Source of the DNA: Caballeronia sp. dw_19
Lineage (GTDB): Bacteria; Pseudomonadota; Gammaproteobacteria; Burkholderiales; Burkholderiaceae
DNA length: 64,000 bases
Assembly: GCF_018449515.1 (NCBI RefSeq)
Contig: NZ_JAAVUQ010000006.1
Coordinates: 124,001-188,000, forward strand
Reading direction: 5' to 3'
Position numbers and translations under genes: made by a program. The stretch's first letter is position 1. Each line of letters starts with the position of its first letter. The notes beneath the pieces were generated by a model, which was not told the DNA's origin, searched no databases, and saw only the letters and a list, made by a program, of their open reading frames with translations. Positions 26,376 to 36,662 of this stretch are shown one piece after another.

Positions 26376-27506
26376 ATGACTCAACAAACGCTTCAGCGGC
26401 CCTCGGGGTGGATCGAAAGATCGAGACCAGCCGTCCAGTGGACCGCGCTCATTGGCCTCTCGCTCGGGTTCGGCGCCGTCCTCTTCTGGCTCGGCGTGCC
26501 CGCGGCCATGTTGATCGGTCCGCTGCTGGCGGGAATCGTTATCAGCGGCAATGGCGGAAAACTGCGGCTTTCCCGGCATGCATTTGTGCCGGTCCAGGGG
26601 ATCATCGGCTGCATGATTGCCAGGATGCTGCCGTCATCAACCGGGGGCGAGCTTGGAATCCATTGGCCGGTCTTTGCAGCAGGCGTTTTATCCGTGATCG
26701 TGGCAAGCGGCATCCTCGGGTGGGTTCTGGTCCGCATGCGTGTCCTGCCGGGTACGACCGCCTTGTGGGGAGTCAGCCCGGGGGCGGCAACCGTGATGAC
26801 CTTGATGGCCGAGGCCTTCGGCGCAGACGCGCAGTTGGTTGCGGTCATGCAATACTTGCGAGTCCTCATGGTCGCGGCAATCGCTTCCGTCCTGGCGAAA
26901 GTAGTTGGTGCGAACCCGCATCACGCCGTGGCGGCCGTCACCTGGTTTCCTGCAATCGCGTGGCTGCCGTTCGCCAAGACGCTTGCCCTCGCGGTGCTGG
27001 GTCCTCTCCTCGGACAACGGCTGCGAATCCCCATGGGCCCGATGCTCGTGACCCTCGTGGCGGGCGTCGTCCTGGTTCACCATGGCTGGCTGAGCATCGA
27101 GCTGCCGCGCTGGTTGCCGGCCATTGCCTATGCATTCGTCGGCTGGCGAATCGGCCTGAGATTCACGCGCCCTCTTCTCGCTCATGCCGCTCGGGCGTTG
27201 CCTCGCATCATTGCATGCTCGCTGGCCTTGATCGTGGTGTGCGGCGCGATAGGCGCAGTGCTTGTCGCGGTAGCCGGTGTCGATCCCCTCACGGCCTATC
27301 TGGCGACGAGTCCAGGAGGCGCAGATTCTGTCGCGATCATCGCGGCGTCGAGCAACGTCGATGTCCGCTTCGTGATGGCCATGCAGATGGCGCGCTTTCT
27401 CGCCGTGCTGGCCATTGGACCCGCCACCGCCAGATTCCTCGCGCGGCGTGCCACGGCGAACGCGAACGCCGCCGCCGCCGCCGCCGCTTCATCAACAGAT
27501 AGCTGA
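26376..27506 (+). CDS. AbrB family membrane protein (COG3180-type, PF05145)
   Basis: A 376-residue integral membrane protein with about 10 hydrophobic segments in two related halves, the AbrB/ammonia-monooxygenase-like family (not the Bacillus transition-state DNA-binding AbrB). Repeated motif: LFWLGVPAAMLIGPLLAGI (residues about 35-50) and later RIPMGPMLVTLVAGVVLVHHG; WGVSPGAATVMTLMAEAFGADAQLVAVMQYLRV and the parallel ATSPGGADSVAIIAASSNVDVRFVMAMQMARF are the duplicated cores. Members are suspected transporters or regulators of organic compound tolerance; function unproven. The 3' end has a run of six GCC codons (27468-27485) coding an alanine tail, a slippage-prone tract. Confidence 0.82.
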   Translation: MTQQTLQRPSGWIERSRPAVQWTALIGLSLGFGAVLFWLGVPAAMLIGPLLAGIVISGNGGKLRLSRHAFVPVQGIIGCMIARMLPSSTGGELGIHWPVFAAGVLSVIVASGILGWVLVRMRVLPGTTALWGVSPGAATVMTLMAEAFGADAQLVAVMQYLRVLMVAAIASVLAKVVGANPHHAVAAVTWFPAIAWLPFAKTLALAVLGPLLGQRLRIPMGPMLVTLVAGVVLVHHGWLSIELPRWLPAIAYAFVGWRIGLRFTRPLLAHAARALPRIIACSLALIVVCGAIGAVLVAVAGVDPLTAYLATSPGGADSVAIIAASSNVDVRFVMAMQMARFLAVLAIGPATARFLARRATANANAAAAAAASSTDS

Positions 27507-27563
27507 GGCGGCGGCACGGCGCGTCAGCCCCATTCAATTTCCTACTACCATCGAGGTAATCAC

Positions 27564-27875
27564 ATGCAGCATGTTTGGGTGTTTCTCGCCGGAGCGCTTC
27601 TGTGCAATTGCGTCCCGCACCTTGCTTCCGGCTTGCAGGGGTTTTCATTTCCTACGCCGTTTGCCCGGCCAAGAGGCGTGGGAAATTCTCCGCCGATCGT
27701 CAACGTCCTGTGGGGATTCGCCAACCTGGCCCTGAGCCTTCTGGTCGCCGCCCGCCACGCGAGCATGCCGGATATCGGGCTGGATGCCGTAGCGGGACTT
27801 GCAGGCGGCCTTGTGATGGGGATCTACCTGTCGCTTCATTTCGGCAAGGTTCAACGCGACAAGCAACTGAGCTGA
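27564..27875 (+). CDS. Small conserved-looking membrane protein, function unknown
   Basis: A 103-residue protein with an N-terminal hydrophobic segment (VWVFLAGALLCNCVPHL) and two further ones (NVLWGFANLALSLLVAAR and GLDAVAGLAGGLVMGIYLSL). The loop GFSFPTPFARPRGVGNSPP is proline/glycine rich and looks like a conserved core. GAGGT seven bases upstream and good codon use support translation. It follows the AbrB-family gene by 57 bases on the same strand, and both are small-molecule-agnostic membrane proteins, so co-transcription is plausible. No function assigned. Confidence 0.7.
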   Translation: MQHVWVFLAGALLCNCVPHLASGLQGFSFPTPFARPRGVGNSPPIVNVLWGFANLALSLLVAARHASMPDIGLDAVAGLAGGLVMGIYLSLHFGKVQRDKQLS

Positions 27876-28011
27876 CAGCGACCGGCATTGCAGGCAGATT
27901 AAGACGTCACTGTTCCTCAGCGGGGAATTTTGAATGCTGACTTGTTCCCCTATATTCCTGCTCTTCGCGCGCCCATAATCCAGGCAGCCCACCTCACCTG
28001 TCGAAGGTCCC

Positions 28012-29672
<1,661 letters not shown>

Positions 29673-29695
29673 CGAGCGCAAAACGAATGGGATAA

Positions 29696-29790
29696 ATGAG
29701 GATTCCCAAACGAAAGCTGGGCCGGCAAGGCCCGGAGGTATAAGCGATCGGCCTTGGCTGGCGCGCCGCCGCGAGGAAGGCCGTCTTGAT
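29696..29790 (+). pseudogene. Remnant of a second aldo/keto reductase N-terminus
   Basis: The plus strand reads MRIPKRKLGRQGPEV, then a TAA stop at 29741-29743, then AIGLGW in the same frame. This aligns with [17 protein letters not shown] at the start of the intact neighbour, with the stop where a serine codon would be. Similarity ends within about 25 residues; the rest of the gene is missing. A 3' portion was probably deleted or replaced by the sequence at 29791-29963. Confidence 0.6.
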
Positions 29791-29963
29791 CTATCCGATG
29801 CCTTCCAGCGTCAGCGTCCCGGGTTTCGGCCATCCATCCTCGGCCGGTTGTGCCGACGCGGCAACGACAAGCCGCGAGTGATCGCCGTACGCAAAATCGG
29901 CCTCGCCGAGCGGGCCACTGCCATGCCGGAGACGCTGAGCCGCAAAAGTTGACGCGCTTTCAT
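29791..29963 (-). pseudogene. Possible frameshifted small secreted protein
   Basis: On the minus strand, ATG 29963 (AAGGATG-like site upstream) begins MKARQLLRLSVSGMAVARSAR, signal-peptide-like. Shifting the frame by one base after this gives DFAYGDHSRLVVAASAQPAEDG and a further stretch ending at a TAG at 29791. The total length is not a multiple of three. Either this is a genuinely frameshifted gene or chance; no family recognised. The remaining bases to 30084 show nothing. Confidence 0.3.
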
Positions 29964-30084
29964 GACATTCATCCTTGGCGAAATCATGAGAGGTGAGTGA
30001 ACATATTGCGCGCCAGCCAGCGGGCCCATCGCTCACCCGTTGCCAAGACCGTCCTGGCAATCCTGCGTAAGCGACCCGCCTGGA

Positions 30085-30864
30085 TCAGGCGATCGAGTAA
30101 CCGCCGTCGGCGACCAGCGCGTGGCCTGACACATAGCTCGAATCGTCCGATGCCAGGAACGCCACTATGGTGGCCATCTCCTCGGCCGAGCCCCAGCGCC
30201 CCGCTGGCGTGCCCGCGGCAAACGACTGCTGCACGTCCACCGAGGGCCAGATGCCACGGTGATGGAACGGCGTCTCGATGAGACCCGGGCACAGCGCGTT
30301 CACGCGCACGCCGCGGCGGAACCATTCGATCGATGCACTCTTGGTCATGCCGACCACCGCGTGCTTGCTCGCGATGTACACCGACGCGTTCTCGAAACCG
30401 ATCACGCCGCCCATCGAAGCGTTGTTGATGATGCTTCCCGATCCCTGTTTGAGCATGACCTGGGCTTCGTACTTCATCGCATTCAGCACGCCTCGCACGT
30501 TGGGCTCGAACACCATGTCGTAGCGTGCGGCATCCTGTTCGACGAGTGGCGCGAACACGCCCTCGGTACCCGCATTGTTGAATGCGACGTCCAGCCGTCC
30601 GTAGGTCGATACCGTGAAGTCCACCAGCTTCCTGATGTCGTCCTCGTTCGCAACGTCCACCGTGATGGCTGCCGCTTCGCCGTCCGCTGCGGCGATTTCG
30701 CGGACCACCTGATCGAGTTCGTCCTTGCGACGGGCCGCGACCACTACCTTTGCGCCGCGCCGGGCGAGCTCCAGCGCCGTTGCGCGGCCGATGCCGGAAC
30801 TGGCCCCCGTGACCAGCGCCACCTTACCTTCGAGTTGGCGTTGCGTTGTCGTGACTGCGTTCAT
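30085..30864 (-). CDS. SDR-family NAD(P)-dependent oxidoreductase
   Basis: A 259-residue classical short-chain dehydrogenase. Cofactor motif TGASSGIG near residue 20 followed by AARRKDELD (basic residues fit NADPH), NNAG near 97, catalytic Ser in NNASMGG, Tyr-Lys in VYIASKHA, and the PG motif in ALCPGLIETPF. The C-terminus VSGHALVADGGYS is standard. AGAGGGATG upstream of ATG 30864 supports the start. Divergent from a LysR gene with a nine-base inverted repeat between them. Substrate unknown. Confidence 0.92.
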   Translation of the reverse strand: MNAVTTTQRQLEGKVALVTGASSGIGRATALELARRGAKVVVAARRKDELDQVVREIAAADGEAAAITVDVANEDDIRKLVDFTVSTYGRLDVAFNNAGTEGVFAPLVEQDAARYDMVFEPNVRGVLNAMKYEAQVMLKQGSGSIINNASMGGVIGFENASVYIASKHAVVGMTKSASIEWFRRGVRVNALCPGLIETPFHHRGIWPSVDVQQSFAAGTPAGRWGSAEEMATIVAFLASDDSSYVSGHALVADGGYSIA

Positions 30865-30911
30865 GATTTCATCCCTCTTTGCTGTGGCGTTACCGCCGAT
30901 TGGTTGAGTGA

Positions 30912-30944
30912 GCGTGAGGTATATCCATCACTGTCACCTCACGC
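30912..30944. promoter_or_regulatory. Inverted repeat GCGTGAGGT-N15-ACCTCACGC
   Basis: Perfect nine-base arms at 30912-30920 and 30936-30944, about 48 bases upstream of the SDR start and in the divergent region shared with the LysR gene at 31130. Its position suggests a LysR operator or, less likely, a transcript hairpin in the SDR leader. Confidence 0.5.
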
Positions 30945-31129
30945 CTGCAGCCAAGTATGGGTAAGAAACAGATGAATTAGAATGGAACAATCAGGCATTG
31001 AAAATTCCCCTCCCGGGAACGCCAGAGGTCGTCGCCTGACGAAGCCTCCCCGGGTACGGCGAGAACAGGAAACCGAAACGATAGAACAGCCGTCGTTCTT
31101 CCAACTGGAATAAAGGAGCGCCCCGTACG

Positions 31130-32032
31130 ATGCTGAACCGACTCGAAATCCTGAAGATCTTCGCGGCTGCGGCAGCTTCGCCTACATTTCGCGAGGCGGC
31201 GAGGCGCCTCGGTGTTTCGCCCCAGGTCGTCACCCGCGCGGTGCGCGAACTGGAGCAGTCACTGGGGGAAACGCTCTTCCATCGGAGCACGCGGCGCATG
31301 CAGATCACGGCGTTCGGCCAGTCGTTCGCGCTTAAAGCGCAAGCGGCGCTGGGCGCAGTTGACGGGCTCTTCGGCCCGATTGCGGGCGACTCGGACGAGG
31401 CGTCCGGCACGGTCAGGATCACCGCGCCGAGCGGACTGGGACGGCACTACGTGCAGCCCCTGCTGAACGATCTGATGGCGCGCCACCCCGGTATCGTCCT
31501 GGACCTGCGTCTCTCCGATACACCGTCCGCCGTGGTCGATGAGCAGATCGACATCGGCGTGCGTGCCGGCGTGATTGGCGACAACCGTTTCGTCGCGCGC
31601 GTAATTGGACCGCTGCCGATCTGGGTAGTCGGATCGCCCGCATTGATCGAGCGGAGGGGCGAGCCGAAGAACCTGAAGGATCTGGAAGCCATGCCGGCCA
31701 CCAGTCTGATCGACCGCACGAGCGGCCGGCCATGGCCCTGGATGTTTCGGGGCGAGCGGCATTTCCAGCCGCATTCACCTGCGTTCGTGACAGACGATAC
31801 GGAGGCTGAAATCGATGCCGCATGCGCGGGCATCGGCTTCAGCCAGTGCACGGAGTACCTCATAAGGCCGCATATAAAAAGCGGACGGCTGCTGCGAATA
31901 CTGCGCCGCCTTGAGCCCGAGCCGTGGAAGCTGCATGTGTATCGGCCGCAGCGGGGACCCGTGCCGAAGCGAATACGACTGGTGTTCGACGAACTGGTCA
32001 CGAAACTTCCGTGGGCCACACAGCGGGACTGA
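31130..32032 (+). CDS. LysR-family transcriptional regulator (CrgA/DsdC-like subgroup)
   Basis: A 300-residue LysR protein. The winged helix is LEILKIFAAAAASPTFREAARRLGVSPQVVTRAVRELEQSLGETLFHRSTRRM; the effector domain starts with GTVRITAPSGLGRHYVQPLL and the pocket VDEQIDIGVRAG is typical of the subgroup controlling redox and aromatic genes. It is divergent from the SDR gene, its likely target. An AAGGAG lies upstream of ATG 31130 but at long spacing. Effector unknown. Confidence 0.88.
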   Translation: MLNRLEILKIFAAAAASPTFREAARRLGVSPQVVTRAVRELEQSLGETLFHRSTRRMQITAFGQSFALKAQAALGAVDGLFGPIAGDSDEASGTVRITAPSGLGRHYVQPLLNDLMARHPGIVLDLRLSDTPSAVVDEQIDIGVRAGVIGDNRFVARVIGPLPIWVVGSPALIERRGEPKNLKDLEAMPATSLIDRTSGRPWPWMFRGERHFQPHSPAFVTDDTEAEIDAACAGIGFSQCTEYLIRPHIKSGRLLRILRRLEPEPWKLHVYRPQRGPVPKRIRLVFDELVTKLPWATQRD

Positions 32033-32122
32033 TGTGGGTGCGCAGCGGAACGCGAAGCCTTGGTGTGCGACGGAGGCACGTGGCTTGCCGTGTCGATGCC
32101 CGCCCGTTCAACTCGCGAACGC

Positions 32123-32431
32123 CTAATACATCGCGTAGATGAAGTTCGATACCTTTTGCGTTTGCACGTCAGTCGCACGCAGTGCGTTCGCGAGCTTGCG
32201 GAAATCCGGTTCCAGCGCGGCAAGCGGTTCGAGTCCAAGCCGATGCCAGATATCCACCAGCGACGTGATCGTATCGGCCTGGCTGATAATGGGTTCAGGC
32301 TCGAACACATCTTCGAAGTAGGACTCGCAACTCGGGTCCGCCTTCACCGGAATGAACGGCGAAACGACTGCCTGAAGCGGCGCAAGCTTCGAAGCGAAGA
32401 ATTGATTCAGGTCGGCGTCAGTCAAGTTCAT
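32123..32431 (-). CDS. Small unknown protein encoded after a carbamoyltransferase
   Basis: A 102-residue acidic, non-membrane protein (MNLTDADLNQFFASKL..KVSNFIYAMY). I do not recognise a family. It starts inside the 3' end of the carbamoyltransferase gene (14-base overlap), so it is translated from the same mRNA and likely works with it. It is predicted mostly helical by eye, with a central PFIPVKADPSCESYFEDVFE segment. It occupies the place where related carbamoyltransferase loci often carry small membrane proteins, but this one has no hydrophobic helix. Confidence 0.6.
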   Translation of the reverse strand: MNLTDADLNQFFASKLAPLQAVVSPFIPVKADPSCESYFEDVFEPEPIISQADTITSLVDIWHRLGLEPLAALEPDFRKLANALRATDVQTQKVSNFIYAMY

Positions 32432-34247
32432 ACTCCAGTTTCCAGGAATCGTCGGTTTCAGTCACCGTCTGTTCAACGCGATGCAATGCATAGTCACCCA
32501 GGACAAGCACGTCGATTTCCGTTCTCATGAAGCAGCGATACGCGTCCTCCGGCGTGCACACGATCGGCTCGCCGCGAACATTGAACGAGGTGTTCACGAG
32601 GAGCGGACATCCGGTCAACGATTCGAACGCTTTCAACACGGAGAACATGCGCGGATTGACGTCCTCCGTCACGGTCTGAATACGGGCGCTGTAATCAACA
32701 TGCGTAATGGCAGGAACATCGCTTCGCACCGCGTTGACGATCTGAAGCATGTCGTCGGGATCGGAGGCGGCATCCGGAGTCAAACGATGAGCCTCTTTGA
32801 CTGGCGCCACCAGCAACATATAAGGGCTGTCCGAATCGAGTTCGAAATACTCGGACGCGCGCTCCCGCAGAACGATCGGCGCAAAAGGCCTGAACGATTC
32901 GCGAAACTTGATTTTCAGATTCATGCGTGACTGCGTCGACGCGCCGCGCGGATCTCCGAGTATGGAGCGGCCGCCAAGCGACCGGGGACCGAACTCCATG
33001 CGCCCGGAAAACATCCCGACGATCTTCTCCTCGGCGAGCAATGCCGCAATCTCTGCCGCGCCACCGTCTGCACTGTCGAGTGGGTGGTAGACGGCGCCCG
33101 AGCGTTGCAGGAAAGCAAGAATTTCGTCGCTCTTGTATTCAGGCCCGATGAAACTGCCACCCTGCGAGTCCGAGTCCGCCGATACGGCCGGCCTATGACC
33201 CCCTGACATCTCGAAGTCCGCGAGATACGCGGCGCCAATGGCGCCGCCGGCGTCGCCCGCCGCGGGCTGTATCCATATTTCATCGAAAATGCCTGCGCGC
33301 AGGATCTTGCCGTTGGCTACGCAGTTCAGCGCGACACCGCCCGCGAGGCATAATTTCGAAGCGCCAGTGAGCGCTCGCAAGGACCTGCAGATCTTGAGCA
33401 TGACTTCTTCTGTCACGCTCTGGATCGATGCCGCCAGATCCATTTCGCGGCGGCTGATTCTGGACTCCGGCTGGCGAGGTCCTGCACCGAAGAGTTCGTG
33501 AAAGCGATCGTTGGTCAGCGTCAAACCCCGGTGATAATCGAAGAAATCGAGGTTCAGCCTGAATGAGCCATCAGCTTTGATATCGATCAGGTGGTCCTTG
33601 ATCTTGTCGGCGTAAATCGGCTGGCCATAGGGTGCAAGTCCCATCAACTTGTACTCACCGCTATTCACCTTGAACCCGCAGTAGTACGTAAAGGCGCTGT
33701 AGAGCAGCCCGAGAGAATGGGGATAGCGGATTTCCTTGAGGATATCGAGCTTGCTGCCCCGGCCTACTCCGAGGCTCGTGGTAGCCCATTCTCCGACGCC
33801 ATCGACGCAGAGCACCGCAGCCTCTTCAAAAGGGGACGGAAAAAAAGCCGACGCGGCGTGTGAATAGTGATGGCGCGCAAAGTAAATGGGCACGTCGCAG
33901 TTGAGCATTTCCTCAACCTGCTCCTTGAAATAAGGCTTTACTCCGAAAAACGATTTGACGGCCTTCGTGAAGAATTTTTCCGACTCGGGTGCAAATGCAA
34001 TCGAGGATCTGATGATCCGGTCGGCGGTCAATGCAGGATCGTCGTAGAAAGCGATTGCGGCCAAGTCGCTGCCGTCGATCTCCGCCTCTTCGAGGCAATA
34101 ATTGATTGCCCCACGCGGGAAACCCGGATCGTGTTTGCGCCGGGTGAATCGCTCTTCCTGCGCTGCCGCAATGATCTTTCCGTCTTTCAGGATCGCCGCG
34201 GCTGAGTCGTGATAAAACGCCGAGATACCCAGTACGTATCGTGTCAT
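32418..34247 (-). CDS. NodU/CmcH-family carbamoyltransferase
   Basis: A 609-residue O-carbamoyltransferase, normal full length. The N-terminal ASKHA-type domain begins VLGISAFYHDSAAAIL and contains ARHHYSHAASAFFPSPFEEAAVL (metal-binding histidines) and CVDGVGEW; LCLAGGVALNCVANGKI lies mid-protein; the C-terminal domain has FSGRMEFGPRSLGGRSILGDPR, the carbamoyl-adenylate site motif, and TSFNVRGEPIVCTPEDA. It transfers a carbamoyl group from carbamoyl phosphate to a hydroxyl of a sugar, antibiotic or nodulation-factor-like acceptor in the cytosol. It overlaps the SGNH gene upstream by one base and the small protein downstream by 14, so all three form one operon. Acceptor unknown. Confidence 0.9.
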   Translation of the reverse strand: MTRYVLGISAFYHDSAAAILKDGKIIAAAQEERFTRRKHDPGFPRGAINYCLEEAEIDGSDLAAIAFYDDPALTADRIIRSSIAFAPESEKFFTKAVKSFFGVKPYFKEQVEEMLNCDVPIYFARHHYSHAASAFFPSPFEEAAVLCVDGVGEWATTSLGVGRGSKLDILKEIRYPHSLGLLYSAFTYYCGFKVNSGEYKLMGLAPYGQPIYADKIKDHLIDIKADGSFRLNLDFFDYHRGLTLTNDRFHELFGAGPRQPESRISRREMDLAASIQSVTEEVMLKICRSLRALTGASKLCLAGGVALNCVANGKILRAGIFDEIWIQPAAGDAGGAIGAAYLADFEMSGGHRPAVSADSDSQGGSFIGPEYKSDEILAFLQRSGAVYHPLDSADGGAAEIAALLAEEKIVGMFSGRMEFGPRSLGGRSILGDPRGASTQSRMNLKIKFRESFRPFAPIVLRERASEYFELDSDSPYMLLVAPVKEAHRLTPDAASDPDDMLQIVNAVRSDVPAITHVDYSARIQTVTEDVNPRMFSVLKAFESLTGCPLLVNTSFNVRGEPIVCTPEDAYRCFMRTEIDVLVLGDYALHRVEQTVTETDDSWKLEYELD

Positions 34248-35263
34248 TATTTTTCCCCGAGCAACGGTGCGAGATATCCGGCTATCGATTCACCGATCGT
34301 TTTATGCGCCAGTGGCGTCAAGTGAACGTCCGATTGAAATCGGTACGATCTCCGGACGTCGGCGGGGTAGGGCCAAAGGTCATCTATCACGTGATGGACG
34401 GGTGCCCCGGTCGCATTCGCAAACTCATTGAAGCGTTTGCGGACGTCCGCATAACTTGCGGTCTTTTCCACGTACTGGTAGACGGGAATCACCGCGATCA
34501 TGACCGGCACGTTCAACTCGCTCAACTCGGATACCCACTTGGTGAGAATGGCTTGCATAAGCCGCCAGCCATAGTTATCCGCCGAGTCGTAATCCGGAAG
34601 GGGCTGGAATCGCGTGAGTTTCTGGACCTTGTCCTTGAAGCCGGGTCCCAACCTGTTCACCATTTTTCGGGCTGTCGCGAGGACGTCCATTCCACCCGGG
34701 TCCGGGACTTGTTCCGATCCTTTCTTCTGTGGCACCGGAACTGGCACGCCCTTCAGGCTCAAGTCGCCGGACGAAGATAACTCGAACCACGGCTTGGATA
34801 CATATAGCGATTCTCCCGAGCGGTCCGTCCATTCCCGCGATTTTGCGACGTTGCGCTCAATGTTCTCCACGAGGACACTGATCACCACGGCGTCATATTC
34901 AATCTCTTCTGCATATTTCTGGAAGATCAGATATTGCTGGTCGGTACCGCTGCCGCTCAATCCGAAGTTCAGGACTTCCGTATCTTCAAGCGTTTGCTCG
35001 AGAACGTCCGAATACCGTTTGCCGTTGCTGACGCCATCCCCTGCCGTGTAAGAGTCGCCGAACACAAGGACCCGGCGTGCCTGGGGCTTTTTAGACGTCA
35101 CTTCGTTATCGCAACGGAAGCCTTCTTTATTGGTCTTGACGAGATAACCACCGCCCTCATGGGGGATTCTCACTTTCAGACCCGGTGCGAATTTGTACCC
35201 GAGGATATCGTCGTGCTGCATCAGTTGCCGGTGCAGCGGTGGAATATCTGCGCGCGCATTCAT
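34247..35263 (-). CDS. SGNH/GDSL hydrolase-like protein
   Basis: A 338-residue protein with the SGNH-fold blocks: block I RRVLVFGDSYTAGDGVSNG near residue 70 (nucleophile Ser), LNFGLSGSGTDQQY (block II Gly), DAVVISVLVENIERN (block III Asn), and SDVHLTPLAHKTIGE (block V Asp-x-x-His). The leading segment HDDILGYKFAPGLKVRIPHEGG resembles that in polysaccharide-associated SGNH proteins. No obvious signal peptide. Members in carbamoyltransferase loci are proposed to add or remove acyl groups on glycans; that is inference. First gene of the operon, with a 19-bp repeat 138 bases upstream. Confidence 0.85.
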   Translation of the reverse strand: MNARADIPPLHRQLMQHDDILGYKFAPGLKVRIPHEGGGYLVKTNKEGFRCDNEVTSKKPQARRVLVFGDSYTAGDGVSNGKRYSDVLEQTLEDTEVLNFGLSGSGTDQQYLIFQKYAEEIEYDAVVISVLVENIERNVAKSREWTDRSGESLYVSKPWFELSSSGDLSLKGVPVPVPQKKGSEQVPDPGGMDVLATARKMVNRLGPGFKDKVQKLTRFQPLPDYDSADNYGWRLMQAILTKWVSELSELNVPVMIAVIPVYQYVEKTASYADVRKRFNEFANATGAPVHHVIDDLWPYPADVRRSYRFQSDVHLTPLAHKTIGESIAGYLAPLLGEK

Positions 35264-35400
35264 TGATTGTCTCCGTCTTGATTATGTAGCGCGGTCTTGT
35301 CGGTTTTGTCGGATTCCAAAACTTATCGTCCTGGTGCCGTCAAGGGTTCGACTAGCGCGCTAATCTTGTGTACGAGATTGTGTAGCGCACGACTACCCGT

Positions 35401-35419
35401 CGATGTGCGGAGCCACACA
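35401..35419. repeat. 19-bp repeat CGATGTGCGGAGCCACACA, copy 1
   Basis: Identical to 37139-37157. It has partial dyad symmetry (TGTG...CACA). This copy is about 138 bases upstream of the SGNH-carbamoyltransferase operon start. Same orientation relative to the genes as copy 2, consistent with a regulator site or a mobile-element scar. Confidence 0.75.
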
Positions 35420-35495
35420 CTCTCGATCAGGTGCCATGACACGTCTCGTCCGGCGTGTCGGCAAGCCAGTTTGCTGCGCATTGCGTATCGATGAA

Positions 35496-36662
35496 TCAAA
35501 CATGAGCGGCTTCTCCAACAAACACGCCGTTGACCACTAAGGGCAAGCCATCAATCAATACGTGGCGTGGCCTTCCGCTAACCAGTAGTCTGAGGAAGTG
35601 AAGACTGTCGTGAAGACTGTCGTAGCCGCCGTAGAGGTCGGGCGGTCGATCGAAGAGGCAAAGATCGGCTTTCATATTCGCCGCTATTGCGCCGATGTCG
35701 TTGAGTCCAAGTGCCGATGCAGCCGAGTGCGTGAGCGCGTCGACGAGTGCGTTGCAGATTTGCGTGTTGTTCTCGGTCGCGTGCATCAGCGTTGCCGACG
35801 ACATGAGCATCGATGCATGCCGATTCAGATCCGCGATTGAATCCTTGCCAAGGGAAAGGCCAATCGCACGATCTCTGAACGATGGTGTCGTGCAACCCTG
35901 CCCAGTCGACGGTTCGCTCATGGCCTTGGGTGCGCACACGAGACTCGCTGAAGAGTCGCGCAGCATAATGACGTCTCGACGAGAAAGCTGGGAAAGCTCG
36001 AAAATCGTCACATGGGCTGTCAGAATGTGCAGATACGAAAGAAGGCCGATTTCCGAAAAAAATCGCGTTTCCACGTAATTTTTAGCGTCGGCTTTTGTCC
36101 CGGAAAGCCGCACGCAGAGCCGCCGCCCTACTCGCTCCGCAAGTGACGTGACTGTTATCAACGACAACGCCGACCATATTTCTCGAGGAACCACGGCAGG
36201 CAATAAGGTGCATCTGTCGAATGCCCTTGAATTGGCGGCCCGCTCGAATCTCTCCAATGCTTGCCTGTCGATTCCTGCGGGTCCGGACTGGCTCTCCGCT
36301 AACTCAACGTAAATCAGCCGTCTTACGCTGCTCTCGCCTTCGAATCCGTCGCAATCGGGTAAGTCGCGATTGAACGAACCGGCAGTCGTGATTCCGCAGC
36401 GCGCGAGTTCGTGCGAGTATTCAGGCCAGTCTTCTTGATCCAGGCCAGTATCGGCATTAATGAATCCCGGCACGCAGACAATCTCATGGCCAGGAAGAAC
36501 CTCCGTGCGCCGCGATGTTTTCGGCGGGAGGATGCGTTCTATTTTCGACCCGTCTATTTCGATGTCGCCGCGCATAAAGCTATGCGTGGTGGAATCGAAA
36601 TACGACGTATCGACTATCACCCATTGAGTCGTACGGCCGGCAAGGTTCTCTAAAACGCTCAT
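35496..36662 (-). CDS. Amidohydrolase-superfamily-like protein lacking metal ligands (probable pseudoenzyme)
   Basis: A 388-residue protein whose architecture is that of ATZ/TRZ-type amidohydrolases: an N-terminal beta-sandwich (WVIVDTSYFDSTTH..FMRGDIEIDGSKIERI), a barrel start PGFINADTGLDQEDW, and a C-terminal sandwich ending AANMKADLCLFDRPP, LIDGLPLVVNGVFV. Active members read PGFxNxHxH, have a barrel His in LxHC/VH, and an Asp in GLGTD; here they are A-D-T-G, TAHVTIFE, and GLSLGKDS, so the HxH pair is absent and others are doubtful. Start 36662 has AGGTG upstream; the frame also opens at 36740. Flanked by the 19-bp repeats and upstream of the carbamoyltransferase operon. Intact length argues against simple decay. 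Confidence 0.65.
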   Translation of the reverse strand: MSVLENLAGRTTQWVIVDTSYFDSTTHSFMRGDIEIDGSKIERILPPKTSRRTEVLPGHEIVCVPGFINADTGLDQEDWPEYSHELARCGITTAGSFNRDLPDCDGFEGESSVRRLIYVELAESQSGPAGIDRQALERFERAANSRAFDRCTLLPAVVPREIWSALSLITVTSLAERVGRRLCVRLSGTKADAKNYVETRFFSEIGLLSYLHILTAHVTIFELSQLSRRDVIMLRDSSASLVCAPKAMSEPSTGQGCTTPSFRDRAIGLSLGKDSIADLNRHASMLMSSATLMHATENNTQICNALVDALTHSAASALGLNDIGAIAANMKADLCLFDRPPDLYGGYDSLHDSLHFLRLLVSGRPRHVLIDGLPLVVNGVFVGEAAHV

